Assembly (NCBI RefSeq): GCF_001936575.1
Contig: NZ_MSMP01000006.1
Span: forward strand, 124,001 to 188,000
Direction of reading: 5' to 3'
Source of the DNA: Tenacibaculum agarivorans
GTDB lineage: Bacteria > Bacteroidota > Bacteroidia > Flavobacteriales > Flavobacteriaceae
Length of the DNA: 64,000 nucleotides
Every line of letters starts with the position of its first letter. Within the stretch, counting starts at the first letter, position 1. This document shows, piece after piece, positions 26,485 to 35,144 of this stretch. A program made the translations under genes and the position numbers. The notes below the pieces were generated by a model. The model was not told the DNA's origin and did not search any database. It saw nothing but the letters and a program-made list of their open reading frames with translations.

Positions 26485-27390
26485 TTATCTTAGTTTTATT
26501 TGTGTTTTACCTGTAAAAACACCATCAACATATGTGTTAACTGTGTGAGTTCCTTTAGCAATATCATCTCTATCTACTAAAATTAATGAGACTACACCCA
26601 ATTGCGTATTATCATAATCAGCGTAAATATTATCACTGAACACTATGGTAGAACCATCTTTTATTTTTTTATCACCTTTAGCGGCGATTACATTTTTATT
26701 TTCGTCTAAAATTTGAATTAAAATTTCCTTTTTTCCAGGATCAGTAACTGGATTGGGTTCTAAGTCAAACTTTACCTTAAAAGCATCTGTTCTTCTAGAC
26801 CTAGAAGTGCTAGTTAACTTACCACTACTTCTTTCTTTCATGGCTAAAGCTAAAATATTTTTTACTTTAATAATACCAGCTACATCTACCTTTGCTCTTA
26901 ATTCTTTCTGCTTGGCAGTAAGTACTTTGTTTTCGTTAAACAGGTTTTTTTCTGACTTGTTTTTTTCTTCTAATTGTTGAGTAACCACTATGTTTTCTTG
27001 CAGTAACTCATAATTTTGTTTGTTTAACGAGTCAACCTGAATAAACAAGCGCCTATTTTCTCGTTCTAATTTTACAATTCTACGAGAATATTTAACAATC
27101 AGATTGTAATTTGCTTTTTTCAAGTTTTTGATAGAATCTCTAAGATCAATAATCTTATTAATTTCTTTCACTAAGCGTTGAGATAAATCCTTATTCTTAA
27201 CGTTTATATTTTTATAATCGTCAATAATTTCATCTAATTCAGCTTGAAGTTCAATTTTCTGGTCAGAAAAAGCATCTTCTAATTTCTGATAATCATTATT
27301 CAATTTAAAAGAATAAACGATTAGCAGTATTACTAGCGTAGCCACTAAATACTTAAAACCATTTGGCTTTATGTGTTTTTTCCTACTCAT
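26485..27390 (-). CDS. Membrane-anchored coiled-coil protein
   Basis: A 301-aa protein with one N-terminal membrane helix (about residues 12-27). A long charged coiled coil (about 30-170) leads to a C-terminal beta-rich domain (about 175-301, with SSGKLTSTSRSRRTDAFKVKFDLEPNPVTDPGKKEILIQILDENKNVI and YVDGVFTGKTQIKL). It is probably an envelope structural or scaffold protein; the family is not recognised with certainty. An exact -7 element TAATTTTG lies on the minus strand at 27448-27441. It is divergent from the HTH regulator cluster. Confidence 0.75.
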   Translation of the reverse strand: MSRKKHIKPNGFKYLVATLVILLIVYSFKLNNDYQKLEDAFSDQKIELQAELDEIIDDYKNINVKNKDLSQRLVKEINKIIDLRDSIKNLKKANYNLIVKYSRRIVKLERENRRLFIQVDSLNKQNYELLQENIVVTQQLEEKNKSEKNLFNENKVLTAKQKELRAKVDVAGIIKVKNILALAMKERSSGKLTSTSRSRRTDAFKVKFDLEPNPVTDPGKKEILIQILDENKNVIAAKGDKKIKDGSTIVFSDNIYADYDNTQLGVVSLILVDRDDIAKGTHTVNTYVDGVFTGKTQIKLR

Positions 27391-27440
27391 TCTCTCAATG
27401 GGGGTTTAACTATTATGTATCATCCTAAAGCTAAGAACGG

Positions 27441-27448
27441 CAAAATTA
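27441..27448 (-). promoter_or_regulatory. -7 element TAATTTTG of the coiled-coil gene
   Basis: An exact TAnnTTTG match on the minus strand, 50 bp before the start codon. No -33 TTG at consensus spacing was found. Confidence 0.45.
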
Positions 27449-27529
27449 GTATAATATTACTAAATTATAAATTTTTTGCTAAAAAAATAATTATCAGTTA
27501 TTTATAAGATTTCTTAGGTCTTTTGGGCG

Positions 27530-27558
27530 TTGCGCTAATTATTTAGTCTATATCTTTG
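27530..27558 (+). promoter_or_regulatory. Consensus promoter of the 7TM-HTH regulator (TTG-N18-TATCTTTG)
   Basis: TTG at 27530-27532 and TATCTTTG at 27551-27558 with 18 bp between match the Bacteroidota housekeeping consensus exactly. In contrast to the downstream regulator/LRR units, this gene seems constitutively transcribed. Confidence 0.7.
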
Positions 27559-27613
27559 TAATCAAAATAGAATTTATTGTATTATCTTTTAATAAGTTAA
27601 TTTATTTAGGATT

Positions 27614-29332
27614 TTGAGCAGTTTGTTAAAAAGAACATATTATAAATTATTTTTTAAAATACTATTCTTTATAGGAATAGGTTTTACTGTTAGTTGTAGT
27701 GATCTAGATAGTAATCAACAACCTAGATTGGAAAAAGGTGTAATTGATTTTTCTCAAGTAAACTTTGAGGAGCAACCAACAACTATTCTTCAAGGAGACG
27801 GTTTGTTCTACTGGAAACAATGGCCTCTAGATGACGAGGGAAAATTTTCTGTTGAAAAATTACAAAAACCAGAAAAGATTGAGTGGCCTCCTGTATTATG
27901 GACTACATTAGATTATCCTTCAAAAGGCTATGGGACTTATCGTATAACATTAAAAAGGCAGCTTACCAATCAGAAAAATAAAATAATTTTAAATATTCCT
28001 AGAATTTTAGGAGGAGCAGAAGTATGGATCAATGGAAGAAAGGTAGCTTCTCATGGTAAAATTTCTAAAGAGAGTACATCGGAAAAATTAGACGGTAGAC
28101 CTTTGAGAATAGAATTACCTGAAGAAGCAGTATTAGATATCATGTTTTTGATTTCAAATCATAAACATCGATTAGGAGGAGGAATTGCCATGTTGAATAC
28201 TATAGAAGATCAAAGCTATTTTGAACAACAAAATAAAACTAAACCTTTATTAGAAGGTATTATAACTTTTGTAATTATTCTTTTTGGAGTAGGTCAAATT
28301 ATTAATTTTTACAGTTTTCCAAGGTATAAGTTTTACTTATTTTTCGGGTTGTTTTGTTTGTTAGGTGCATCTAGACAATTATTTATTGGAGAAGTATTAA
28401 TCTATAATTTCTTTCCAAATATAGATTTTAGCATAGTACAAAGAATGCGCTACATAGGATATTATGGGGGACTAGCTTCTGTATTTTTATATCAAGTTTA
28501 CTTATTGCCAGGATATATAAATTCAAAATTTGTGATTTCTAGTGTTGTCATAGCATTGTTAGGAATCGTTTATGTGTTATTGGCACCTGTGTATTATACC
28601 ACGCTCAGCGCACCTTTTTTTCAGGTGTATGGATTATTATTTATTGGTGTTGGAGGATATCAAGTTATACGAGCGTTAAAAGACGGAAGACCTTTAGCTA
28701 AAGTAATAGCTTTGGGAGTGTGTGTTGCTGCTTTTTTATTGGCTAATGATTTATTAAATGCAATGCTGATTATTCAAAGCAAGTACTTAATAAACTATGG
28801 TTTATTAGTCTATGTTTTTTTTCAAATTCTTGTCAATAAGAAAATTCAAAAACAGAGAGAAAAAGATCTTATTCAGTTATCAGGAGATTTTGAAGAACTA
28901 TCTTCCTTAATGGATAAAAAACAAGAAGAAATATCAGAGCTAAAATCAGAATCGTATAAGCAGATAAAATCTAAAGAAAAACTAGTAGAAAACCTTAAGA
29001 AAGTTATTGCGGAAGACGAATCTATTTCTATTTATAATATTATTGCTGATGTAAAATCAGAATTGGTTGAAGATGCCAACTTGATTAAGATTAAAAGTGA
29101 AATGGAAGAGTTGGATAATGAGTTCTTTAATAGATTAAAAGATTTGCATCCAAATTTAACCAAAACAGATTTAGAAATTTGTTCGTTAATTAGAGTGGGT
29201 TTACGAAGAAAAGAGATAGCAAGTGTTAGAAACACATCATTAGAAGCTGTGAAGTCTTCACGTTTCAGATTGAAGAAAAAATTAAATCTTTCTATAAATG
29301 AAAATTTAGATAGATATATTAAGAAGTTATAA
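27614..29332 (+). CDS. 7TM-DISM-like membrane regulator with cytoplasmic HTH output
   Basis: A 572-aa protein in four parts. An N-terminal export signal has a possible lipobox (FTVSC, Cys 28). A periplasmic ligand-binding-like beta domain follows (about 30-205, GYGTYRITLKRQLTN and AEVWINGRKVASHGK, like the 7TMR-DISM extracellular domain). Then come seven membrane helices (about 210-415), and finally a coiled coil and a C-terminal HTH domain (LTKTDLEICSLIRVGLRRKEIASVRNTSLEAVKSSRFRLKKKLNL). No kinase, cyclase or phosphatase domain is present, so it would be a one-component membrane transcription regulator. The start is TTG 27614; no ATG suits the signal sequence. Its HTH is shared with the next three genes. 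Confidence 0.82.
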   Translation: MSSLLKRTYYKLFFKILFFIGIGFTVSCSDLDSNQQPRLEKGVIDFSQVNFEEQPTTILQGDGLFYWKQWPLDDEGKFSVEKLQKPEKIEWPPVLWTTLDYPSKGYGTYRITLKRQLTNQKNKIILNIPRILGGAEVWINGRKVASHGKISKESTSEKLDGRPLRIELPEEAVLDIMFLISNHKHRLGGGIAMLNTIEDQSYFEQQNKTKPLLEGIITFVIILFGVGQIINFYSFPRYKFYLFFGLFCLLGASRQLFIGEVLIYNFFPNIDFSIVQRMRYIGYYGGLASVFLYQVYLLPGYINSKFVISSVVIALLGIVYVLLAPVYYTTLSAPFFQVYGLLFIGVGGYQVIRALKDGRPLAKVIALGVCVAAFLLANDLLNAMLIIQSKYLINYGLLVYVFFQILVNKKIQKQREKDLIQLSGDFEELSSLMDKKQEEISELKSESYKQIKSKEKLVENLKKVIAEDESISIYNIIADVKSELVEDANLIKIKSEMEELDNEFFNRLKDLHPNLTKTDLEICSLIRVGLRRKEIASVRNTSLEAVKSSRFRLKKKLNLSINENLDRYIKKL

Positions 29333-29413
29333 AGCGTAGGTCTAAATTCATATCCTTTTTTTGAATCCGTACTAGATTAAGTAATGTATTACTTTGCATT
29401 AAATTTCCCTTAC

Positions 29414-31189
29414 ATGTTTAAACGTATCCTTTTTTCTCTTTTTTTATTATCTACCATCAGTATAATAGGGCAAGGTAAAATAGCATCCACAAAAAAGATA
29501 AATGATACTATAAATAGAGAAGAATCAAAACGCATCTCTATAGATAAGATTACTAAAAAGTTTATTACTGGTTATAAAGACGATCGGGAAAAATATCTTA
29601 AGGAATATACTGCTATTGTTAAAGATTCTACATTAAGATCTTTAGCAAAAAAACTGGTAGAGGCAAAAACTGATTCTTTAGAAGTAGAAGCACTCCTAAA
29701 ATTTTGCGGTCATCAAAAAGGTAGAGATTTTGATAAAATACCTATTTACGCTACTCAAATACTTAAAACCTTTAAAAATGCAGATTATGACATTCGAGAT
29801 CAAAAAATTAAAGTATTAATACACTTAGGAATTTATAAAAGAAGATTAAGTAGGTATGCTGAGGCCTTAGAACATTATTTTGCTGCCGAGAAATTACTTA
29901 TAGAAGTTGCTGATACTGTGAAGTTAGGAATTACATATCACAATATGGCATCTGTTTACAAAAATGAAAATGAATATTCAAAAGCTAAAACATATTTTAA
30001 AAAAGCAATAGCAATTAATGAACACTTTAAAAGGTATGTAGGTTTGGGTAATAATTATGATATGCTATCAAGGGTATACCAGTTACAAGAATATCAAGAT
30101 TCTGCTTTTTATTCAATAAATCAAGCAATTTATTACCATAAAAAAGCCAATAATGAAGAAGGGGGTCAGCAATCTAGAGGAAATAAGGCAGTTATGCTTA
30201 CAAAAACAGACAGGTTTAAAGAAGCGCTTCCGCTATTATTAGAATATTACGCTTATGTAACAAAAATAAATAAAAGACTATCAATCATAGCTACAGAAAG
30301 TAATTTAGGCCGTACTTATATGGGACTTAAAAAGTATGATAAAGCACTATTGTATCTAAATTCAGCAATAGATAAAGCGATTAAGGTAAAGTCAAAACAT
30401 AGCTTAATGAATGCTTATAAGAATCGTTACAAAATGTATCAAGAATTAGATAAAAACACTTTGGCTCTTAAAGATTTAGAATCTTACATGAAGTTAAATA
30501 AGGAGGTCTATAACACAAAGAGCCAACAAAGAATAAAAAATCTAGAAATCAGTCATGAAGTTGATAAACAAAAATATAGAGATAGTTTACAATTTACTGA
30601 AGAGAAAAAACGTTTACAAATAGCACAGCAATTGGTAAATAACAGAAGAAATTCAGTCATAGGTTTACTAACTGTACTTTTCTTAGCAATTTTTAGTGTT
30701 CTTTATCTAAGAAATAAGCAAAAAATAAAAGAGCATGCCTATCAAAATATTTTGCTTAATAATAAAATAGCCACCAAAACTGAAGAAATTAATGAATTGC
30801 TAAGCGAAACTATGCGTCATATAAAATCTAAAGAACGCATAGCAGATAATTTACAGAAGCTATCTAATGAAAAAGAAGGAATAACGCTTAAAAGTATTAT
30901 CGCAGATTTAAAAGCGAATAAGGCAGATAATGCTAAACTCATGTTGATTAAGCAAAATATAGAACAGGTAAATTTTGAGTTTATTAAAAAATTAAAAGAG
31001 CTACATCCAGATTTGACTAAAACAGATATCGAAATTTGTTCATTAATTCGAATAGGTTTGAGTAGAAAAGAGGTAGCTAGCATACGAAATACATCATTAG
31101 AAGCCGTAAAATCTTCACGTTTTAGATTGAAGAAAAAGCTAAATCTTTCTGTAAATGAAAATTTAGATAGATATGTTGAAGGGTTGTAA
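29414..31189 (+). CDS. Periplasmic-TPR membrane regulator with HTH output, paralog 1
   Basis: A 591-aa protein: signal/anchor (MFKRILFSLFLLSTISIIGQ), TPR repeats (about 100-385, e.g. YHNMASVYKNENEYSKAKTYFKKAI), one membrane helix (about 405-425, VIGLLTVLFLAIFSVLYL), a cytoplasmic coiled coil (LNNKIATKTEEINELLSE) and a C-terminal HTH domain. Topology implies that the TPR array senses something in the periplasm and the HTH binds DNA in the cytoplasm. I chose ATG 29414 over 29384 because the signal peptide starts there. The 3' 460 bp are very similar to paralogs 2 and 3 while the TPR part has diverged. Confidence 0.82.
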   Translation: MFKRILFSLFLLSTISIIGQGKIASTKKINDTINREESKRISIDKITKKFITGYKDDREKYLKEYTAIVKDSTLRSLAKKLVEAKTDSLEVEALLKFCGHQKGRDFDKIPIYATQILKTFKNADYDIRDQKIKVLIHLGIYKRRLSRYAEALEHYFAAEKLLIEVADTVKLGITYHNMASVYKNENEYSKAKTYFKKAIAINEHFKRYVGLGNNYDMLSRVYQLQEYQDSAFYSINQAIYYHKKANNEEGGQQSRGNKAVMLTKTDRFKEALPLLLEYYAYVTKINKRLSIIATESNLGRTYMGLKKYDKALLYLNSAIDKAIKVKSKHSLMNAYKNRYKMYQELDKNTLALKDLESYMKLNKEVYNTKSQQRIKNLEISHEVDKQKYRDSLQFTEEKKRLQIAQQLVNNRRNSVIGLLTVLFLAIFSVLYLRNKQKIKEHAYQNILLNNKIATKTEEINELLSETMRHIKSKERIADNLQKLSNEKEGITLKSIIADLKANKADNAKLMLIKQNIEQVNFEFIKKLKELHPDLTKTDIEICSLIRIGLSRKEVASIRNTSLEAVKSSRFRLKKKLNLSVNENLDRYVEGL

Positions 31190-31208
31190 ATTAGTTTTTT
31201 AACTTGTT

Positions 31209-31265
31209 GCACCCCCTTTGAACCCTTTGTTTTATTTTTTTTTAAAAGGATTTTTTATTCTTTGG
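31209..31265 (+). promoter_or_regulatory. C-box tandem promoter A (upstream of HTH paralogs 2-3)
   Basis: GCACCC (31209-31214) and GAACCC (31220-31225) lie 11 bp apart in direct orientation, in a C-run context otherwise rare in this AT-rich DNA. A -7-like TTCTTTGG (31258-31265) follows 31 bp after the second box's ACCCT. The same architecture occurs at 34839 and 47542. The ATG of the next gene is at 31302. Confidence 0.55.
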
Positions 31266-31301
31266 TACTCTATTTAAGTTTTCACTTTTTAACCCTCACT
31301 C

Positions 31302-32942
31302 ATGAATTCTCGAATTAGATTACTTTTTCGCATTGTGTTTTTTCTGGTAATTACTCAAAAAATAAACGCTCAAAAAAATATTTTTGAAAAAGATAGTACA
31401 GAGTTTGAAAAAGAATTTGTAAAGGCTAAACATATTTTTGAAAAGGATTATACTAAAGCAAAAGACTATTTTACTAATGCAATACCAACTTTAGATACAC
31501 TAATAAAAAAGTATCCAGATAAAATATATTTCAAAAATAGGAAAGCAGATGTGTTGAACAGACTAAGTATTGCTAGTATTTATGAAGGAGAATTTGATAA
31601 GGCATTTAAATTACTATCAAAATCTATAAAATTTAAAAAAGACTACGGAGATCCAGACGATAATGCCTATTCTTATTATCTAATGGGTATCATATGGGTT
31701 AGGCAAGGCGAGTATGAGAAATCTAAAATATGTTATGACTCGGCTTATGCAATGACACAGCGTAACATTCTCAAGGGGAAGTCAGTACACTCTTTTAAAG
31801 CAACAATATTAAATTTATATGGAAGTCATTATGCAAATATGGATAGTTTTCCAAAAGCTGAATATTACTTTAAAAAAGCTATTAAGTTTGTTGATTCTTT
31901 AGGTGATAAAAATATTGGGGCGATAAATCGTATGCAGTATGCTGAAGTTTTAAGTGATAACGGAAGGCATAGGGAAGCTTTAAAACTAAGAGAAAAAGCT
32001 TATAAGAATTACATACAATTAGGGTTTAAAGCTGCGGAAATGAATGCTCTCTCTGAAATAGCAACAAGTTATAGTTTGTTAGGGAACCACAACAAGGCGT
32101 ATATTTTAAAAAGGCAGTTTATAAATTATCTAAAAAGTACAGGACAGAAGGATCGTCTAATGCGAGAGTATCCATATTTTTTAGACATTCTAGAAAAAAA
32201 CAAAAGATTTGAAGAAGGGTTTCGAGTTCATAAGGATCATGCAATATTGAGAGATTCTCTTCGGAATGCGGAAAAATATAAAGAGCTGGCAGACTTAGAT
32301 GCTAAACTAAAGTATGAAGTTCAAAAATCCATAGACAGTGTTACCATAGTTGCTGATAGGATGGTAATAGAAGAGCGTCAGGCGAAGCAGGCTAATACTA
32401 AGTTTTGGTCTGTAGTAACGTTATTACTCATTATTTCTGGAATCATGATTTTCTTTTACTTCAAAAAGGCAATAAAAGTTAAAGAACATGCCTATCAAAA
32501 TATCCTGCTTAATAATAAAATAGCCACAAAAACAGAAGAGATTAATGAGTTGTTAACAGAAACAATGCAGCACATTAAGTCTAAAGAACGCATAGCAGAT
32601 AATTTACAAAAGTTATCTAATGAAAAAGAAGGGATAACACTTAAAAACATTATCGCAGATTTAAAAGCAAATAAAGCAGATAATGCCAAATTGATGCTGA
32701 TTAAGCAGAATATAGAACAGGCAAATTTTGAGTTTATCAAAAAAATAAAAAAACTACATCCTGATCTTACGAAAACAGATATAGAAATTTGTTCATTAAT
32801 TCGAATAGGTTTAAGTAGAAAAGAGGTGGCGAGTATACGAAACACTTCATTAGAAGCCGTAAAATCCTCTCGTTTTCGGTTAAAAAGAAAGCTAAACCTG
32901 ACTTCTAATCAAGATTTAGATCAATATATCAATTCACTCTAA
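31302..32942 (+). CDS. Periplasmic-TPR membrane regulator with HTH output, paralog 2
   Basis: A 546-aa protein with a signal/anchor (about residues 1-22), TPR repeats (about 60-320), one membrane helix (about 368-388, TKFWSVVTLLLIISGIMIFFYF), a coiled coil and the shared HTH (TKTDIEICSLIRIGLSRKEVASIRNTSLEAVKSSRFRLKRKLNL). It is transcribed from a C-box tandem promoter and followed 11 bp later by paralog 3. The output half is nearly the same as in paralogs 1 and 3, so they may bind the same DNA sites. Confidence 0.83.
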   Translation: MNSRIRLLFRIVFFLVITQKINAQKNIFEKDSTEFEKEFVKAKHIFEKDYTKAKDYFTNAIPTLDTLIKKYPDKIYFKNRKADVLNRLSIASIYEGEFDKAFKLLSKSIKFKKDYGDPDDNAYSYYLMGIIWVRQGEYEKSKICYDSAYAMTQRNILKGKSVHSFKATILNLYGSHYANMDSFPKAEYYFKKAIKFVDSLGDKNIGAINRMQYAEVLSDNGRHREALKLREKAYKNYIQLGFKAAEMNALSEIATSYSLLGNHNKAYILKRQFINYLKSTGQKDRLMREYPYFLDILEKNKRFEEGFRVHKDHAILRDSLRNAEKYKELADLDAKLKYEVQKSIDSVTIVADRMVIEERQAKQANTKFWSVVTLLLIISGIMIFFYFKKAIKVKEHAYQNILLNNKIATKTEEINELLTETMQHIKSKERIADNLQKLSNEKEGITLKNIIADLKANKADNAKLMLIKQNIEQANFEFIKKIKKLHPDLTKTDIEICSLIRIGLSRKEVASIRNTSLEAVKSSRFRLKRKLNLTSNQDLDQYINSL

Positions 32943-32953
32943 AAAAGCAACAG

Positions 32954-34819
32954 ATGTTTAAACATATTATACCTTTAGTCGTTTTTGTTTTACTAGGTAA
33001 TTATAGCGTAGCACAACATAAAATAGATTCTTTACAATCAGTATTAGAAAAGACTACAAATCAAAAAGCTAGGTTGGATGTACTTGATTATTTAACCAAA
33101 GAACTGATTAGAGCGAATAAAAAAGAGCAAGAAAATTACCTTAAAGAGTATCTAAACTTAGCACAAGTTTCAGAGGAGTATGATTTAATGGCTTCAAAAT
33201 CTCGTTTTTTAATCCAGTATTATATCAATGTAGGTCAAAATGAAAAGGCAGAACAATTATGTGATTCTCTTTTAGGTTTTAAAGAGAAATATACCAAAGA
33301 AAGCTCTTTAGGTCATTTACTATTGAAACGCGCAGCTATTAACTACAACAAAGAACAACTCGATGCCGCAGCTGAAGATTATGAGAATTCTGCGTCACTA
33401 TTTTTAAAAAGTGGGGATTCTATTTTTGCTGCAGATGCCTTATTTTTTGGTGGACAAGCGCTTACCGATAAAAATGCATTTTTAGAAGCTATACAGAATT
33501 TTAAGGAAGCTGAACAATTGTATGAACTGTTAGGAGATAAGTATTATGCTTTATTGGTAGGTTCAGAATTAACCTCATTATACAGTAATAATGGATTTGT
33601 TGCAAAAAGTATACAAGAACGAGAGCGTCTGGTTAAAAAGGCAAAAAAGAATCGAAACTTTGCTTTGTTAGCACAACTTTTAGGGCAAAATGTAAATGCA
33701 TATTACAAGTTAGAAGATTTGGATAAGATGCAATTGAATATAAAAGAAATGATTTCAGTAAAAGATAGTGTTAGTGATCCTTATTATAAGCCATATCAAG
33801 AATTATTTATTTTGAACTATCAATTGTTATTAGCATGTAAAAAGAAAAATGTTTCTGAAGCAAAAAAATACATGGAGCAACTAAAAGAGCGAACACAAAA
33901 AAACGTATCTCAATACTTGAAAACAGATGTTTTAATGGCAAAAGCCGCTTATTACGAACTCACTGGAAATGATAAAGCTTTACTACCGATATTGGAATCG
34001 TTATCTAATATAAAAACTACCAATAGATTAAGTGCACAGACCACAGCACGAAAAAAATTGGCAGATATATTAAGCAAAAAAGGTGATTATAAAGAAGTAG
34101 CTAAACTTTATGAAATTAATGCTAAGGTTAAAGATTCTATTTATGAAATACAGAAAAACAACACGTTTTTATATTACCAAGCAGAATTTGAAACCGAAAG
34201 ACGCTTGAGAGAGATTTCAGAAAAAGAGGCTGAAATTAAACAATTAGAAACGGAGAAAAAACTGGCTGCAAATAGAAGGAATGCGATTACAGGAATACTC
34301 TTTTTACTTTTCGCAGGAATTAGTCTAATCATTTACATCAAAAACAAACAAAAGCTAAAAGAGCAAGCCTATCAAAATATATTACTCAATAATAAGATTG
34401 CTACAAAAACCGAAGAAATCAATGAGTTGCTAACTGAGACGATGCAACATATTAAGTCTAAGGAACGAATTGCTGAAAATTTGCAAAAGCTATCTAATGA
34501 AAAAGAAGGGATTACCCTAAAAAGCATCATTGTAGATTTAAAAGTAAGTAAGGCAGATAATGAGAAGTTAATGTTGATCAAACAAAACATAGAACGAGCA
34601 AACTTTGAGTTTATCAAAAAATTAAGAAAGTTACATCCAGATTTAACCAAAACAGATATTGAAATTTGTTCATTAATACGAATTGGGTTACGTAGAAAAG
34701 AAGTGGCAAGTATACGAAACACTTCATTAGAAGCTGTAAAGTCCTCTCGTTTTCGTTTAAAAAGAAAGCTAAATTTATCTTCAGAAGAGAATTTAGATGA
34801 TTACATTATATCTTTGTAA
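32954..34819 (+). CDS. Periplasmic-TPR membrane regulator with HTH output, paralog 3
   Basis: A 621-aa protein with signal peptide (LVVFVLLGNYSVAQ), a long TPR region (about 25-400), a membrane helix (about 445-463, AITGILFLLFAGISLIIYI), then the same LNNKIATKTEEINELLTETMQHIKSKERIAENLQKLSNEK coiled coil and HTH. Downstream, a C-box tandem promoter (34839) begins the LRR operon, so this gene is the immediate neighbour of its likely targets. Confidence 0.83.
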   Translation: MFKHIIPLVVFVLLGNYSVAQHKIDSLQSVLEKTTNQKARLDVLDYLTKELIRANKKEQENYLKEYLNLAQVSEEYDLMASKSRFLIQYYINVGQNEKAEQLCDSLLGFKEKYTKESSLGHLLLKRAAINYNKEQLDAAAEDYENSASLFLKSGDSIFAADALFFGGQALTDKNAFLEAIQNFKEAEQLYELLGDKYYALLVGSELTSLYSNNGFVAKSIQERERLVKKAKKNRNFALLAQLLGQNVNAYYKLEDLDKMQLNIKEMISVKDSVSDPYYKPYQELFILNYQLLLACKKKNVSEAKKYMEQLKERTQKNVSQYLKTDVLMAKAAYYELTGNDKALLPILESLSNIKTTNRLSAQTTARKKLADILSKKGDYKEVAKLYEINAKVKDSIYEIQKNNTFLYYQAEFETERRLREISEKEAEIKQLETEKKLAANRRNAITGILFLLFAGISLIIYIKNKQKLKEQAYQNILLNNKIATKTEEINELLTETMQHIKSKERIAENLQKLSNEKEGITLKSIIVDLKVSKADNEKLMLIKQNIERANFEFIKKLRKLHPDLTKTDIEICSLIRIGLRRKEVASIRNTSLEAVKSSRFRLKRKLNLSSEENLDDYIISL

Positions 34820-34838
34820 GTCAATGGTTTAAATCTGT

Positions 34839-34897
34839 GCACCCTATTTTGCCCCCTGTCTTTTTTTGGATCTGAAACCCCTTCCACTATACTTTAG
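34839..34897 (+). promoter_or_regulatory. C-box tandem promoter B (LRR operon 1)
   Basis: GCACCCT (34839-34845) and GCCCCCT (34851-34857) are 12 bp apart. Exactly 32 bp after the second box stands TACTTTAG (34890-34897), a -7 element with one mismatch to TAnnTTTG. A TTG (34866-34868) lies 21 bp before it, longer than the usual 17-19. Weak core plus tandem upstream boxes suggest activator-dependent transcription. The layout is base-for-base the same spacing as promoter C at 47542. Confidence 0.65.
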
Positions 34898-34925
34898 CAT
34901 CGAATTTGAACCCAGAACACTAACG

Positions 34926-35090
34926 ATGTTAAAACAGGAATTTTTTAAAAGCATATTCAGAATGAAGAGTACCATTTTACACTTTGTAAAATGGGATTCA
35001 TCAACGTATATGAAAAATCAAGAAGAATTCTTGAGAAAGCATTTGAATGATTTAAAAAATTTGAAGCAGCGACTCAAAGATTTTAAATAG
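34926..35090 (+). CDS. Short 54-aa basic protein at the head of LRR operon 1
   Basis: A small frame starting MLKQEFFKSIFRMKSTILHF and ending LKNLKQRLKDFK; Lys-rich, probably helical, with no signal peptide. It begins about 28 bp after the -7 element and ends 54 bp before the 1479-aa LRR gene, so it would be the first cistron of the operon. An in-frame TTG at 34866 is excluded because it lies within the promoter. It could be a leader peptide or a small regulatory protein; function unknown. Confidence 0.4.
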   Translation: MLKQEFFKSIFRMKSTILHFVKWDSSTYMKNQEEFLRKHLNDLKNLKQRLKDFK

Positions 35091-35144
35091 AAAGCTGTGT
35101 AAGCTTTTAACGTAAAGGATATTAAAACTTATTGAATCACCCTC

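Noticed and set aside
34866..35090. Longer 74-aa version of the small frame starting at TTG 34866
   Set aside because: That TTG lies in the -33 region of promoter B, upstream of the predicted transcript start. ATG 34926 is the reasonable start.
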